DNA of 64,000 nucleotides from the NCBI GenBank assembly GCA_013399115.1, contig VXAA01001113.1, forward strand, positions 204,381 through 268,380, written 5' to 3'. The notes beneath the pieces were generated by a model. It was not told the origin of the DNA. It was given only the letters and a program-made list of their open reading frames with translations, and did no database searches. This DNA is from Anseranas semipalmata. Taxonomy: Eukaryota > Chordata > Aves > Anseriformes > Anseranatidae. Positions 10,628 through 23,026 of this stretch are shown piece after piece (position 1 is the stretch's first letter; the number at the start of each line of letters is the position of its first letter). Both the position numbers and the translations under genes were made by a program.

Positions 10628-13600
10628 AATGCAGACATGTCCTGGTTTATTAGAAAGTTTTCTTGCCAGTTACTCCTAAAAAGGTTTGTTGGTTGATTCC
10701 TCCCCTCCATCTCTCCTGTTTATGGCAGCTCCATAACCTCTAGTCTTTGGCAACTCCACTGTTCTTGTGTGTGTTGTGTGGAGAGGAGAAGGGGATGTAT
10801 GGGAAGGAAGGTTCTTACTTTTAAAAGAGATCTTTATGCTTTAAAGTATCACTTAAATTCCTATCAAGCTAGGCTTGAATATACCAGTGAGAGTAATAAA
10901 TAAGGAAATATGGAGAGTAAGAAATATAAACAGAGGGGTAGATGGTGGGGGTCAGTGAGGCTCAAGCTTCCCTATTGATATGTGCTGATGAGATACACCT
11001 GATCAGTAACATTTGTGTAACACATGGAAACTTACCAATGCTATGGCTGTGTGCACCGTAGAAGGGTGGTTTCATCTGTAGACCTTCATTTGGAGAGCTA
11101 CTGAGATGTTCTTTGAGATGCACAGAATGTCAAGTCAAGAAGGGTAGAGGCTGGCAAAATTTGGTTCTGTCTTATCTCCCTACAATCAAGGACAAATGAA
11201 AGCTATGGTAGGTGGATGCACATGAAAAAAGTTTAAGAACGGGACAAGTGTAAAATGAAGATCCTCTGTCTGTGGGCAGTCTGTGACACAGGGACATCCC
11301 GAGCCAGGATGTAATCTTGTCTTTATGATGAGTAGCCCTTAATAAACCTTTCTTCCATAAATGCATCTAACTGTACTTGAATCTGTTTTCGTCATACAAC
11401 AGCTTGAGGTGATGATTTCCACAATGCAGTTGTGTAGTGCCTGAAAAAAATATTCCCCTTAACTAGCTAGCTATTAAAGAAGAGCAACACAGGAGGAACT
11501 GCAATATGGATATAGGAACCTCCTGTGTCACAGTGGCCTCGGAAGTGATGCTGCTAGCTCCTGGCTATGTCCTCTCCCTTGGGTGACAAAGGAGGTAAGA
11601 GATGGCAAGATGACCAGCTCTCTGGTTGCACTGGAGGAGCACTTTCACATCTTCCCTATCTAGTGTCCTGCTGCCCAACCTTTTGAAAAGTAGGAAAGAC
11701 TGATTAATTCACAGTTCTGCCTTACTCACATCCTGTAAAGGGTTAAATCAGCTCACTACATCTTCGTGAACCCCAGCCTTGCTATCCTCTGCAGTGATGT
11801 AGGAGATGCCAGCTCCAAATTCAGGATGTAGACTTATCTCCCAACTCTGTCAGCTTTCATGATCTTTATCTCCCTAAAACTTTCATGATCCTGATGTTTC
11901 CTGCTGGCTTAGACAGCTATGCTGGTAACCATCCCCACTTAGCGCTTCCTAACACTTTTGACACAAGTCTGTGTACAGTAATCACAGAAAGTAAATAGGA
12001 TCTGCAGAGAACACTTGAATTTAATTAAAAGAATAGTGATATCTCATTCTTTGGCACACTACATCACTGCTGTGGTTTTCTGCCTATACAGACAACTTCA
12101 CAGAACAGCTTTTCCTACCTGTAGGTTGACTGGCTTTACCTGGCTTATCCTATGCACTTCTGAGGGTTTTAATAATAAGAAATCTTCTGTCAGGCTAGAG
12201 GAATTCAGAGAAAAATTATCTGAGGAAGGAATTTCCTTAATGTCCCTCAGTATCAGCATCTGAGACCTTAGAAAAGTTTTAGGAGATGACCCTCATTGCA
12301 TTGAATAGCATCATATTAGATTGATACCTTAGAGCACCTAGGACACCTTTTCTTTCTTTCTTTCTTTTTTTTTTTTTTTTTCCTCACATGGCTGAAAAGC
12401 AGCTTCATGCTATCAGGGATTGGATTTTTCTGTCAAGTTGTTTGTAGTTTGTTTTTTATTTTTATTTTTCTTTCCTGACTGCAGGGACTGCATTTGAAAA
12501 ATCTCTTTTCTTAACCTAGCCTCTTCTTTCATAAGCCATTATAATTCACAAAAGACTCTGAGAACAAGGGGTAGTCTTGAGCCAGCAACATGCAAAAGGT
12601 CTTTGCAGCTTTTACCAGCTGCTGGACTGTCCTCTGTTATACCTCAAAGGCAGCACTAAACAGGATGTTCCAGAAAAGATACCTGTCTTGAAAAAAATTA
12701 TCTTCTATTACAGTCTTCAAAATCTTGGTCTATTCCCCTTAGCACTTCTTCTAAACATGGATTGCTAAGAAAAAACTTAATTTCCCTGCAATACAGCTTG
12801 CCTGAACCAACTGCAAGACAATGCTTCTGTTAGTAGAGTGGCAACAGCTGCATTTAAGGGTTTCTGTAGTTGGCAAAATGTTGCATCTGACTTTTCCCTT
12901 TTAAAGGGCTTCATGTGAGGAAGGCAACAACTTTTTCATCCTTAGGCTGTAGGTTGCCTCCTTGGTCTAGAAGCAGAAGTAGGTCTGGGCTGGAGTGCCA
13001 AGCAACTCTCCTTTCCACCCATACTTCTGAAGTCTGCAGCTGCCAAGCAGGGAACTTGAAGGTTCAGTCAAGTGCTCTGCTATGAAAAATGGTACTTGTG
13101 TCACAGCGCAGCCAGAGAGCTAACTATCAAAATGCAGAATAATTCCTAGTGTTAATTGGCCTGATGGCCCATTTCACATGGGAACCACCACCAGGTAGCC
13201 TTTGTCTACAGGTCATCAGTTTTCTAAATCCAGATGCTTTCCTAGCAAAGAAAACCTTTCTTGGGACCAAGAAGTCTCTGCACAGAGCCCTGAACAGATA
13301 TAAGCATGAGGAGGATCAGAATTGCTGTCCCACTCACTGAGCACAGAGGGCAAGACTATCATGATGGGCACTGAGTACTGCCCATCCCTAGGGCAAGTAG
13401 TCCTGTCCACCTCTCCGCTTTGCTCAGCTTCCCTGTTGGAAGGGGCAAAGAATTTACACAAGGCTATTCAGATAAGGGAATAGGATGAGTTGATTTCTAG
13501 TGAGTTTGAGGGTTTATTTCTCCGTAATCTCAGTCTAATGTCCCTATCTTGAAGACCACCTCTGATCATTTTTTTCAGGCTTTTCAGCAGTCCTAGCAAA

Positions 13601-14314
13601 TAGATAAAGGAGTAGTTAGGCCATCGAGGTAAAATGATCTTCTCTTTCCTTAGAAGTGATTTCTATAAGCTGTGCTCCAGAATCCTCTGGAGATCAGTAT
13701 CTCTTTTTTCCTTCTTTCACATGATAATGGAAAGCCACAGACTTCAGCATCAGAAATGTGATGAATTTCAGCAGCAGCAGCAGCTCCCCATGAAAAGGCA
13801 CAGTAGGAATATACAGTCCACACATGCTGAAGAAACTCTGTAAAATAACAATGAAAATGAGAAGAAGAGGCAAAAACAACATATTAATTAAAACTGAAGC
13901 AATTGAATTTGTTTAGCCTGGAAAAGGGTTCCAACAAGAGAGAGGGAGACTATGGCAGTCAGTAGTGCTGTGCCCTTGGTGACTAGAACAACAAGAAAAC
14001 TGTTCAACATCCAACAAAGAAGAGAAATGTCATAAAAGAAAGAAAATGAAGAGCAAATACTATCTAGAGAGGTTCTGAAAACTCTTTGGATGTTTATAAG
14101 ACCTGAGGCAAACATGCTTCAGAGAGGTGTAGGTATCCTTGATTCTGCCTTGCTGCAGAGGAAAGCACTGGGGCAGAGGTTGACAAACTGGGACAAAGAA
14201 TATGCCTGAAAAGCTGTGAAAAGCCCCAGAAAATTACCTTCAGCTTTGGCATCTCCATCTGCCCTTGTTCTTTGCTGCTTCCATCCCCAAAGGCTATCTC
14301 TTTGAACCTGTATG
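10628..14314. other. unassigned non-coding DNA
   Basis: No gene or recognisable transposon in about 3.7 kb. The only clear structure is a pyrimidine tract near 12348-12381. Open frames are short, start at near-cognate codons, and lack exon context. Confidence 0.6.
12348..12381 (+). repeat. (TTTC)n grading into poly-T
   Basis: Four CTTT units are followed by a run of about 17 T. This is a simple pyrimidine tract with no attached element body. Confidence 0.85.
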
Positions 14315-14358
14315 AAAAACAAACAAGCAAGCAAACAAACAAACAACAACAAAAAAAC
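14315..14358 (+). repeat. (AAAC)n-type A-rich microsatellite
   Basis: Interrupted AAAC/AAGC/AAC units about 44 bases long. A retroposon A-tail origin is possible, but no adjacent SINE or LINE body is recognisable. Confidence 0.8.
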
Positions 14359-15790
14359 CAACACAATTTTCTTTGACCTAATGCAGACAGCATGATGAGA
14401 ACAAAATACTTTTCAAGGGACCTTGGGAAGAACAGGGGAACAGAGGGGTTACTCAGCTATTCTAGAAAGGAAAGATAGCTCAACATGAAAAAGTCCAAGA
14501 GCTTCGGGAGTCGATGACCTTTAGGTCCACTGCATCTCTTGGAAATGCACTTCTAAATAAATATTCATTGCTGACGCATGCTCTAATAAAAATGGCATAT
14601 TGCAGTCATTTGCTGGTTGGTGGATAGAGTCTTGTCAGCTCATTCATAGCACATTTACTGCCAAATCATTCCTTTAATCATAGAACGAAGAAATGTTACA
14701 CATGCCGAACAAATCTCCCTCATTAACTTGAGCGGGTTACTACTGCAGTCTGTTATACTTCAGCTTCTATTTTCAGAGAAGGCCTTGTAACCCGCTGTAT
14801 GTGTGAGTCACAGCTGTCATGACTAGGCTCTGCCAGGATGAAAACTGCAGGCTAGGACTCTAATATTGCTAGATGTCTACTTCTGAAGATGCCTTCAACA
14901 CTTCTACCCTGGGACAAAAATACCTGCTATTCATTTTATTGTGTACGGTGATCCATTGAATGGCACTTTTTACCCCTATCAGTCTCAGTGAAATGATTAA
15001 GGTCCCACTCAACCTCTGTATAGTGTCAGGATTTGGCCCTTTTTAACTGACATACACTGGGGAAAGGGAAATATGAAGTATGGATGCAAGCGTCCCTTCT
15101 GCCAGTCTTATGCCTGCCTTCTGAAACCTTGAATATTTCACTATCAGATTTTGCAGGGAAAAAGTAATTCAGGTTGCCATTAATATGTGAAGGAAAGTCA
15201 GATAAGGCCTAAGGTCTGTTATCTGTATGGGCTCTGATTTGCATTGCACATAGACACGTGCTTTCTGAATCAAGGCCCCACTTTTGCTACCAGCAAAGCA
15301 AGAGCAGGAGTCCTCATCAGCCTGCGGAGACAGAAGCTGGAGATGCAGTATGCCTTTTCCTGAGAAACATTCAAAATTACATGTTCTTGGAAATGTTCTT
15401 GGGCCATAAGGGCAACTGGTACACATCAGGAGCTACCCCTGTGCTGGGAAACTGTTTAGAAGTAGGGTGGCTGCATGCAAACTGTCTAGTGGGAATGAAC
15501 CCTGGAACACACTTATGCCTGAGCTGTGCTTGTAGTTATTTGGAAAGCACCATTGGCATGTACCAACATCATGCCAAGGACCACTCCAACCTTTCATTAA
15601 TGTAGATGGATAATGCTCTGGTACCCGGGTACGTTCCCAGACTGTTCAGTGTATGGGTACAGAGGCATCCACAAATGCTGTCCCAATCTCGTGCTCATCT
15701 TTACAACTCCAGGGAAGAAAAAAGGATTTCATTCCAGCACATGCCATTTCCTGGCGGTTAAATCACCATCCTCCTCATTTCAGTGGGCTC

Positions 15791-15808
15791 TTTTTTTTTT
15801 TTTTTTTT
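15791..15808 (+). repeat. poly-T tract (T18)
   Basis: Uninterrupted run of 18 T. No antisense retroposon body is recognisable next to it. Confidence 0.85.
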
Positions 15809-16545
15809 AACAGCATGAAGAAAAGTGTCCCCATCATCTGAAGTCACCAAAGAAAAGGCCTAAGGTCACTTATTTCATATTTAAAGTGCTCAAGAACACT
15901 CTCAAGAAAAACAGAGTAAGTTGCATTAGTCAAGCTGAATAAAAAGCAAAAGTTTCTTTAATGTAAGGTTATCTCGTGCTTCTGGCCTGGGCTGATGTTA
16001 ATAAGTGTTATCACACCGTTCAGTCACTTTTGACCTTCCAGTCCAGGTTGTCATTTTCCACCTGAGTTAAGTAGATGGCTGGAAATCCAGGGGAAATTTG
16101 AACTTATGCTCTAAATACCATTTCTCTGTACTTTTGTTTAGAGAAAGTTAATCTCCTATGGGTTTCTTTAGTACATTAGGTGGTGATATATCACATGCCG
16201 ACATACACAATGGCAAGATGATGTCAAGTAGACAAAAATCATCCTCACGGAGTGCATATTTTCATTTTTATAAATAACATGTGTTTTTATAGTACTTGAA
16301 GATCATAAATTTTATAATCAGATCAATTCTGTCCAGAAGGTGTATAGCTTTTTCAGCAGCTGATAACCTTTTTATTTCTCATCACAATTATTTGTTACCT
16401 GGATATCATCTTTATCTAGGGTGTCATTATACATTTATACCAGACTCAATGTCTTACACATTAAACCTTACATTGCCTTCATTTCACTCCATCATAGTGT
16501 TGTGGTTTAACACTGATAGGCAGCTAAGCGCCACACAGCTACTCT

Positions 16546-16570
16546 CTCACTCACTCACTCACTCACTCAC
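16546..16570 (+). repeat. (ACTC)n microsatellite
   Basis: About six perfect CTCA units, a likely length-variable tetranucleotide locus. Confidence 0.9.
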
Positions 16571-18636
16571 AAAATAAATGTTATTTGCACAGCAGAATTG
16601 CATACTGAGATGTGTATGTGCATACATATGTTTGGCAAATTTTGTTTTAAATACCTGTTATATAATAATTACAATAAAGAGGGATTCAAACGAAAATTTT
16701 TGGATTAGTTAAGTGGTCTTTTGTACATGACACAATAAAAAAAAACAGATTAAAGGCTATATAATGCATGTTCAGAACATGGATAGTGTATGATAACAGT
16801 GTAGTTTCTTCTATTTTAGTATATTAAAGGGAATCGTAGTTGGTGTATGAGCCGGTTTGTTGACAGAAGGAAGGAAAAAAAGACATGAAGCCAAGCCAAA
16901 TGATTCCACCTACAATATTAATTAGCTGCAATATGAAGAAGCCATTCAGTTTTTCTCCTTTTTTTGGAAAATATGTTTGGACACTGATCAGAAAAGCAGA
17001 GACCAAACCACTGTTTCTTAGCTCATTTGAGCCCATTATACCATTAGTAAATTAAAAGTTTAGAAGTCCTGTAATTTTAGTGTTCACATTCCCCATCCTA
17101 CTTGTGGATCTGATCCAAAATGCTTCAAGTTTTGGGCCTTTCTGTCAAAACATTGCCAAGTTTCATGACAAAATCCTACCTCTTGTGATATTTGAAAACA
17201 AATAATTACATACAAGTCTCAGCTTCTATTAAATAAAATGAGAACAAAAATAATTTTCATTTGTGGAGAAAGAGGCTTGAATATGTTACCTGAATTAATC
17301 TAAAAGCTAAAATCAGAAGTTGAAGAAGAACCATTAACTCTGTATTTTTTGATCACTGGGTTTTAAAGCTGTTGAACAAAAGTCATAAATGCCTCAGGTC
17401 ATTCTAGTCTTCCCCACCTCCCTCAAAAAGTCTGTCATAGAAGGAACTTGGCAACATCTGTGGGTCATCTGTAAGGCACTATGGGATACGGCATTGTATG
17501 CACAGATAAATCCTTAATCAATAAACCTATTTCACTGCCAGTGGTGCCAGGGACTCCCAGACATCACAGGAACCACTAAGAGAGACACAACCAGAGCTAC
17601 ATCTGCCATTTAATTTCTTACTAAGAAGCTCTTTGATCTTACCTTCCTGACACTGCAAGAAATATGTGAGAAGCTACTGCTGGAGAGGAATGTTTAAGGA
17701 GATCCTATAGAGGTCAGCATCCTCAGTGCCCTCCCAAAGGAGCGCTGAACTGTGAGGTTAGCAACCAGACTGCTCACCAAGCTGCAACTCTGGTGAAGAA
17801 CAGGCAGATGCAAAGCATCACACAGGCTGGTAACTTCCTGCAAATCCTTCTAGACATGATTATATTGGGGATAAAAACTATCCTTTTAGTCTTAGAGAGT
17901 CTTTAGTTAGAGAAAGATGAAGAAAGAGAATAGTTTGACTAACCATCCTTTGTTTTAAAGACTTATCACTTATTTCTGTAAGACCTCCTTAAGGATGGCC
18001 AGATTTACCTTGCTTTAAATAATAGCTCTGTTTCAGCCATTTCTTCTAGGCAAATAAAAAATCAGCTTAATCATCAACCAAAGTTTTGCAGAACAGAAGT
18101 AAGCAGAATGGCTGTTTACGGCACTTTTCAGCGTAAAATCTGCCTTGAGAAACCTTTTAACAAAAATGAACCCAAGCCTCTACAAATTATTTTAAGTAAA
18201 GTCCATTCATGTTGTCCCCAGCAGTACTGAATTACACTCTTGAAATAAAAATAATGGACTTTGCCTGTCAAAATGTGATATAACCCCATCAATCTGCTTT
18301 TCCACTTTTTACTCAAGTAAAGAAATTGCATACAAAGAAGCAGACCTATGAAAGGCCCATTAACAGCTTGGTAGGCAATGGATGTTCACCAGAGATGCAG
18401 ACCAGCATGTCTGTTTGCAAAGATCCAATGAAGTTATTTGGCAGTTAAAGCCTCAAGTGGTGAGATCTTTCTGATGGGTCCTAAACAGTTGTGGGTAGGA
18501 CCCATAAGATCTCTGGAAACACTCTACCAAGCTCAGCAGCTGCTGGGTCTTCATTGTAGTGTTCCGTGGGGCAGTCTGAATGCAACAAAGACCATGTCTG
18601 AATTCAGCATGGATCATCAGGAGCATGTCTAAAGTG

Positions 18637-18738
18637 AAAAAAAAAAAAAANNNNNNNNNNNNNNNNNNNNNNNNNNNNNNNNNNNNNNNNNNNNNNNNNN
18701 NNNNNNNNNNNNNNNNNNNNNNNNNNNNAAAAAAAAAA
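18637..18738. other. assembly gap (78 N) inside a poly-A tract
   Basis: An A14 run leads into N at 18651-18728 and a further A10 run follows. The gap is flanked by A on both sides, so the missing sequence is probably a long A-rich tract or an unresolved retroposon tail. The true length is unknown. Any reading frame drawn across it is an artefact. Confidence 0.95.
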
Positions 18739-19424
18739 AGTTGTGATTCAAATGTAGGAGAAGGTCTGGGTACGACCTGGTGAAGAGATGGACAATTTGA
18801 GAAAGGCAGGACTGAGAAAAGTTGCCTTACTCAAACCTGCACAATGGAGTCAAAAGTCCATTAGAGTAAGAGAAGCCTGCAGGGCTGTGACCTGCCATAA
18901 TCTTCTGCAGGGTTTGAAGTTCAGTACGGGGCTAGTGGGAAGTCTTGGGGCATAAGATCCTGCACAGCTTGAGAGCCAAGATCCACCATGCTTGGCTCGG
19001 GACTCAGGGAGGTCAGGAAGAGTAGAGCTGCTCCACAGGGAAAGGTGAGATGGGAGCTATGGGTAATAGCAAGGCAAGCAGAGCCCTCTTAACAGGGGGG
19101 CCAGGCCCACAGGACCCAGTGAAGGCAAACATCACCACCAGTGACAGTCACCAGGTTCATCTGAGAGCCCAGACCACCAGACAGGACCATAGTCATGAGG
19201 CAGGTCCAAGGTCAATCAATCCTGGATCAGTGAGGTGCCCAGATGAACACAGACCTACCCACAAGGGTACCTCAGACAAGGATTAAGGCTGAGCCAGAGC
19301 TTAAATGCAGCTCTTGGGGCAACAGCAAGATGTGTGGATGATGGCCCCAGGCAAGGTTGGTCAGGGGAGCTAGGATCTTCTGATGTATGCAGGGCCTTGA
19401 CAACAGCCTTGCTGGTCTAAGGTT
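18739..19424. other. unassigned block of distinct composition
   Basis: From about 18870 to 19440 the DNA is richer in G+C and in CAGG/GACC/AGGTC-type words than its neighbours, and has few long A/T runs. It reads like part of a dispersed repeat (perhaps LTR-type), but I cannot name the family. No terminal repeats, primer-binding site or retroviral motif is visible. One plus-strand frame of about 78 codons at 19050-19286 has no family resemblance and is probably chance. Confidence 0.4.
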
Positions 19425-19803
19425 GACAGTCTGATCATTGTCAACAGTTCTGGGGAGACCTTATTGTGGCCTCTCAGTATGTAAAGGGAGCTTATAAGAA
19501 AGATTGAGAAAGACTTTTTACCAGGGCCTGTAGTGACAGGACTAGTATTTAAACTCAAAGAGGTTAGATTTAGATTGGATATAAGGAAGCAGTTTTTTGT
19601 GATAAGGATGGTGAGGCACTGGAACAGGTTGCCCAGAGAAGTTGCCCCATCCCTGGAAGTGCTCAAGGCCAAGTTGGATGGGGCTTTGAGCAACCTGGTC
19701 TAGTGGGAGGTGTCCCTGCGCATGGCAGGGGGGGTGGAATTAGATGATCTTTGAGGTCCCTTCTAACCCAAACCATTCTGTGGTTCTGTGATTCTATGAT
19801 TCT
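19425..19803 (+). mobile_element. CR1 LINE 3' fragment
   Basis: This is a truncated CR1 copy. The sequence from about 19550 corresponds to the C-terminal end of ORF2 (NRLPREV-type text at 19620-19645), followed by the 3' UTR and terminal ATTCTATG-like units at 19785-19803. The 3' end, 'tgatctttgaggtcccttctaaccc', is of the same type as the copies at 24.9 and 27.6 kb. The 5' part (19425-19540) is weaker, and the frame is disrupted. Confidence 0.9.
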
Positions 19804-21074
19804 TACACGTGGTTTTAGTTGAATTACACCCATAAATGGACCGTAGCTTGACAGTGCCTTAGATGATAACACTCCACCAACAAAGCAAGATTAAGCCTTT
19901 ATAAAGAAGAGACTTTACATTCACTGGGGAGGTTAATTTGCTTGGATCATCAGTGGTAACAATTATTGCTATGACTACGTAGCTGATGCAGAAGACTTTC
20001 CTTAACTGTTCATAGTTGACCATTAGATGCAGGGCAGCATGCAAGCAAACAAACTTATTAAACAAGTTTTGCATAGGATCTAAGCACTTGAAATATTTTC
20101 CCTGATGAAGATCTGAAGAAAATGAAACATTGGCTGTGACAGAATCAACTTATGTGCCACAATAGTTTCTACAATAATTCATATGGGTCATTAGATTGAA
20201 AGAACAAATTAAATAGAGTTGTTCTGCAAGATTCACCCATTGTTAAATAATACATCTTGGTAGAATAAAAGCATTACATATTTCTGGTAATATACTAGCT
20301 CCGTTTTCAATCAGAAGAATCATTAAAGGCTTGGTTGAAAAGGGTGTATTTTTCTCTGTGACCGCTGGTGCTTTAAACCATGGAAATGTTAAAATGTTTC
20401 TGGCAGATGTTCATTCCTATACAGTCAAAGGAGGAGTGATCCATTGTCTGTTTAATTATATTAAATGCAAGAGTAAAAATTCATTAGGAATGCTTTAAAA
20501 TGCAAGAAGGGTATTAAAGCCAATTGACTTCACAATATGTCGTCATCTGCAGATGATAAAGCTAATACCGACTTTCACAATACGAGTGATGTTATTCGTC
20601 TGTGGTCTGAAAATATGAAGTAAGCAAAGTTTGTAGTGAGAGGTAATATATTTTCTTAGACAACCTGATATAACCGAGAAAAAATTAAACACACACACAC
20701 AAAACAGAAGGCACACAAGGGCTTCTCCAAATATAGATTAGAATCAGCAACCTTCCAAGCTAAATAGAGGTGGATACTCATTATTCTAAGTTAATCTCAC
20801 TTATTTTAACCAACTGAAGGATTTGAAAGAAGAGCTAGGAAGTATCTGAGGAGCCAGAGTGTTGTGGGAAGCAGGAGAGGTGATAAAGTGGTTAACGTCT
20901 CCTGGACATAGAGAGAGAATGTTAATTATGCAGCTGCAGATCAAGTCAGCAATGGCTTCTCATAGTCAAGTCTTCAGACTTCTGTGACTTCTCTAGTGAC
21001 TGGTTCTGGGGTAGCACTACTTTTCTAGTGACTATTTTTTTACTTTTTTTTTTTTTTCCTAACATCCAACCTGA
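19804..21074. other. unassigned non-coding DNA
   Basis: AT-rich sequence without recognised genes or transposons. It contains a short (CA)n near 20690-20701 and a T14 run at 21044-21057. Confidence 0.6.
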
Positions 21075-21850
21075 ACCTTCCAAGGTGCAGTTTTTGGTCA
21101 TTGTCCCCAGTTATATCATCTAGCACTACCACAAAGAGCTTGGCCCCATTGTCCAACTGCAGTTCATACAGTTGTAGACAGCTTGAAGGTCAGCCTTTAA
21201 CCATCTCTTTATCAGACTGGAAAAAAAACAAAACCCTCTCTCAATCTCTTTCCATCAGATCTGTGCTGTAGGCCCCTGACTATCATAGGAGCTTAGTGTG
21301 GTGGAACCTCTTTAGTTGCTCCACATCTCTCTTGAACAGAGAGGTCAAAACTGGATGCAATATTCCAGGTTCAGTCTTACCAGTGCCAGATAGAGGGGGA
21401 CAAAAGCTCCCCTTGTCCTGCTGGGTAGATTCCTTTTAATTTACTGTGGGACATGGTCCAGTCTGCAAGTTTATTGCATTCCTTTTGAGTCAAGCCTCCG
21501 CCACGTCCCAGCTATGTCAATCATTCCTCTGATTTCAGTGCGGTCCTTAAATTTGCAAAGGGTGCACAGTGTCATCGTCCAGGTCACTGAGGAGGATGGA
21601 GTGACTTCTACTTTCTTGTGTTCATCTTATTGCTTCTATCTATCTATCTATCTATCTATTTATAAGATGTGCATAACATCAACCTTTTTTCCAGTCATCA
21701 GGGATTTACCCTGAGAACTGTTATTTTTTGAAGATGATAAGCAGAGGCCTCACAGTTACATCAGCCAGGCCTCGAATGATGTACTATAGTTCTTAATGAC
21801 CTTTCTTAATCCTCCAAAAGGAGCTTAAGATTTACAGGAGATACTTAATT
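21075..21850 (-). mobile_element. old CR1 LINE relic, antisense
   Basis: The minus strand follows worn CR1 text. The segment near 21330-21440 ('caatattccaggttcagtct', then the 'agataga ggggacaaa' region and the 'cttgtcctgctgggtag' region) matches the antisense of the CR1 RT thumb and linker. Upstream parts match less well. An internal (CTAT)n microsatellite at 21635-21661 has grown inside the relic. Many stops show that it is dead. Assignment to CR1 is fairly safe, but the ends are approximate. Confidence 0.6.
21635..21661 (+). repeat. (CTAT)n microsatellite
   Basis: About six perfect CTAT units within the old antisense CR1 relic. Confidence 0.9.
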
Positions 21851-23026
21851 TTACAGTTCTGGAAACCAGGAAAATGTATAGACACATCCACAAAAGGTGG
21901 TTTTCTTTATGCCCCGTATTACAAAATATTGTAATGTTTTCCAGCTGCAAAACCCTTCTTTTGTATGTTAGGGGACAATTGTTCAATTGTAATTTCCAAG
22001 TTCTTTAAAGAAGGCAAAACTGAGGAGGACAGAAAGTTGCTTACAATGCTGTTAATGTCTCTTTTGAAATGTATTGACAATCTAGCTGCTTATTAGGATT
22101 TAACGTTAAGCTTCGAATAACCTGGTCTTCTTGCACTGCAATTTAGGCTTAACACAGTAGTTGAAAGACAAATTATAATAAATAATTATGAAAAATTGGT
22201 CATAAATTTATCTTTTACTTGAAAAGAATGTGATAGCAAAAGAGAAAAAAAATGAAAATGAGTTTTATTCAGCAGCATAAACTATTTCTGAAATACCTGA
22301 CATTTGTTTTCATGGAACATAGTGTTCTTAGTCTGATTTCTCTGTGTTCTTAGAAAAAACTTAACTTTTTCTGGATGTCATAAAATTATGAAATAATTGA
22401 GATCAGCAAGAGGATAAGGTAAAGTGAATGGTTTAGTAGAGTGTGTGTGCATGTTTCAAGAGTCTTGCATTCAGAAATGATCAGATGTTTTTTTCTTCAA
22501 ATCCCAAGTTTTTTTCCTTTTTTTTTTTTTTTAATCTTGTGGAATTTGTTATATCATTTCATTTCCAAGCTATCCATGAAAATAACCTCTCCTTTGTGTA
22601 AACATGCAAGTTCTAGAAGCTGATAAATGCTGATTCTGTTAAGATTAAATTCCATATATCTGTTAAAAAATAATAGCAGAGTTATAAATTAATGTTTTAT
22701 GAAATATTTTAGAGACATTCTGTAACTTAGAAAAGTGAAGGTTGTAATAATTCACTGGTATATTTGAGGGCAATATAAGGTTCACTTTAGAGAAAAAGAT
22801 ATGATATATTAACAGAAACAGTATTTCCCTAAAATATCTGTTACAATAATGTATTGTCCTTTATTCTGTATGCTTTGCCTGAAACAGTGGTTAGTATGTG
22901 TAATTACAGAAAAGTTTTTCTGAAATCGTTAATCAGAACAGGCTCCATAAAAGCTGTGACGAATATATGCTAATGAGGAAGGGAGGATGGTACCTGATGA
23001 ACAGCCCTGTAAAATAACACAGGTGA
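21851..23026. other. unassigned AT-rich DNA
   Basis: Strongly AT-rich with no gene or transposon recognised. A T15 run lies at 22518-22532. The right end joins the truncation point of the CR1 copy at 23.03 kb. Confidence 0.6.

Larger units (their letters stand above)
14359..18636. other. unassigned non-coding DNA with simple repeats
   Basis: No gene is recognisable over about 4.3 kb. Near 14985-15060 a short segment containing 'gtcaggatttggcccttttt' looks like a worn fragment of an old amniote repeat, but it is too short to assign. A T18 run and an (ACTC)n microsatellite are listed separately. Confidence 0.55.

Noticed and set aside
18580..18783. Open frame across the 78-N gap
   Set aside because: Half of it is undetermined sequence and the rest is poly-lysine from poly-A.
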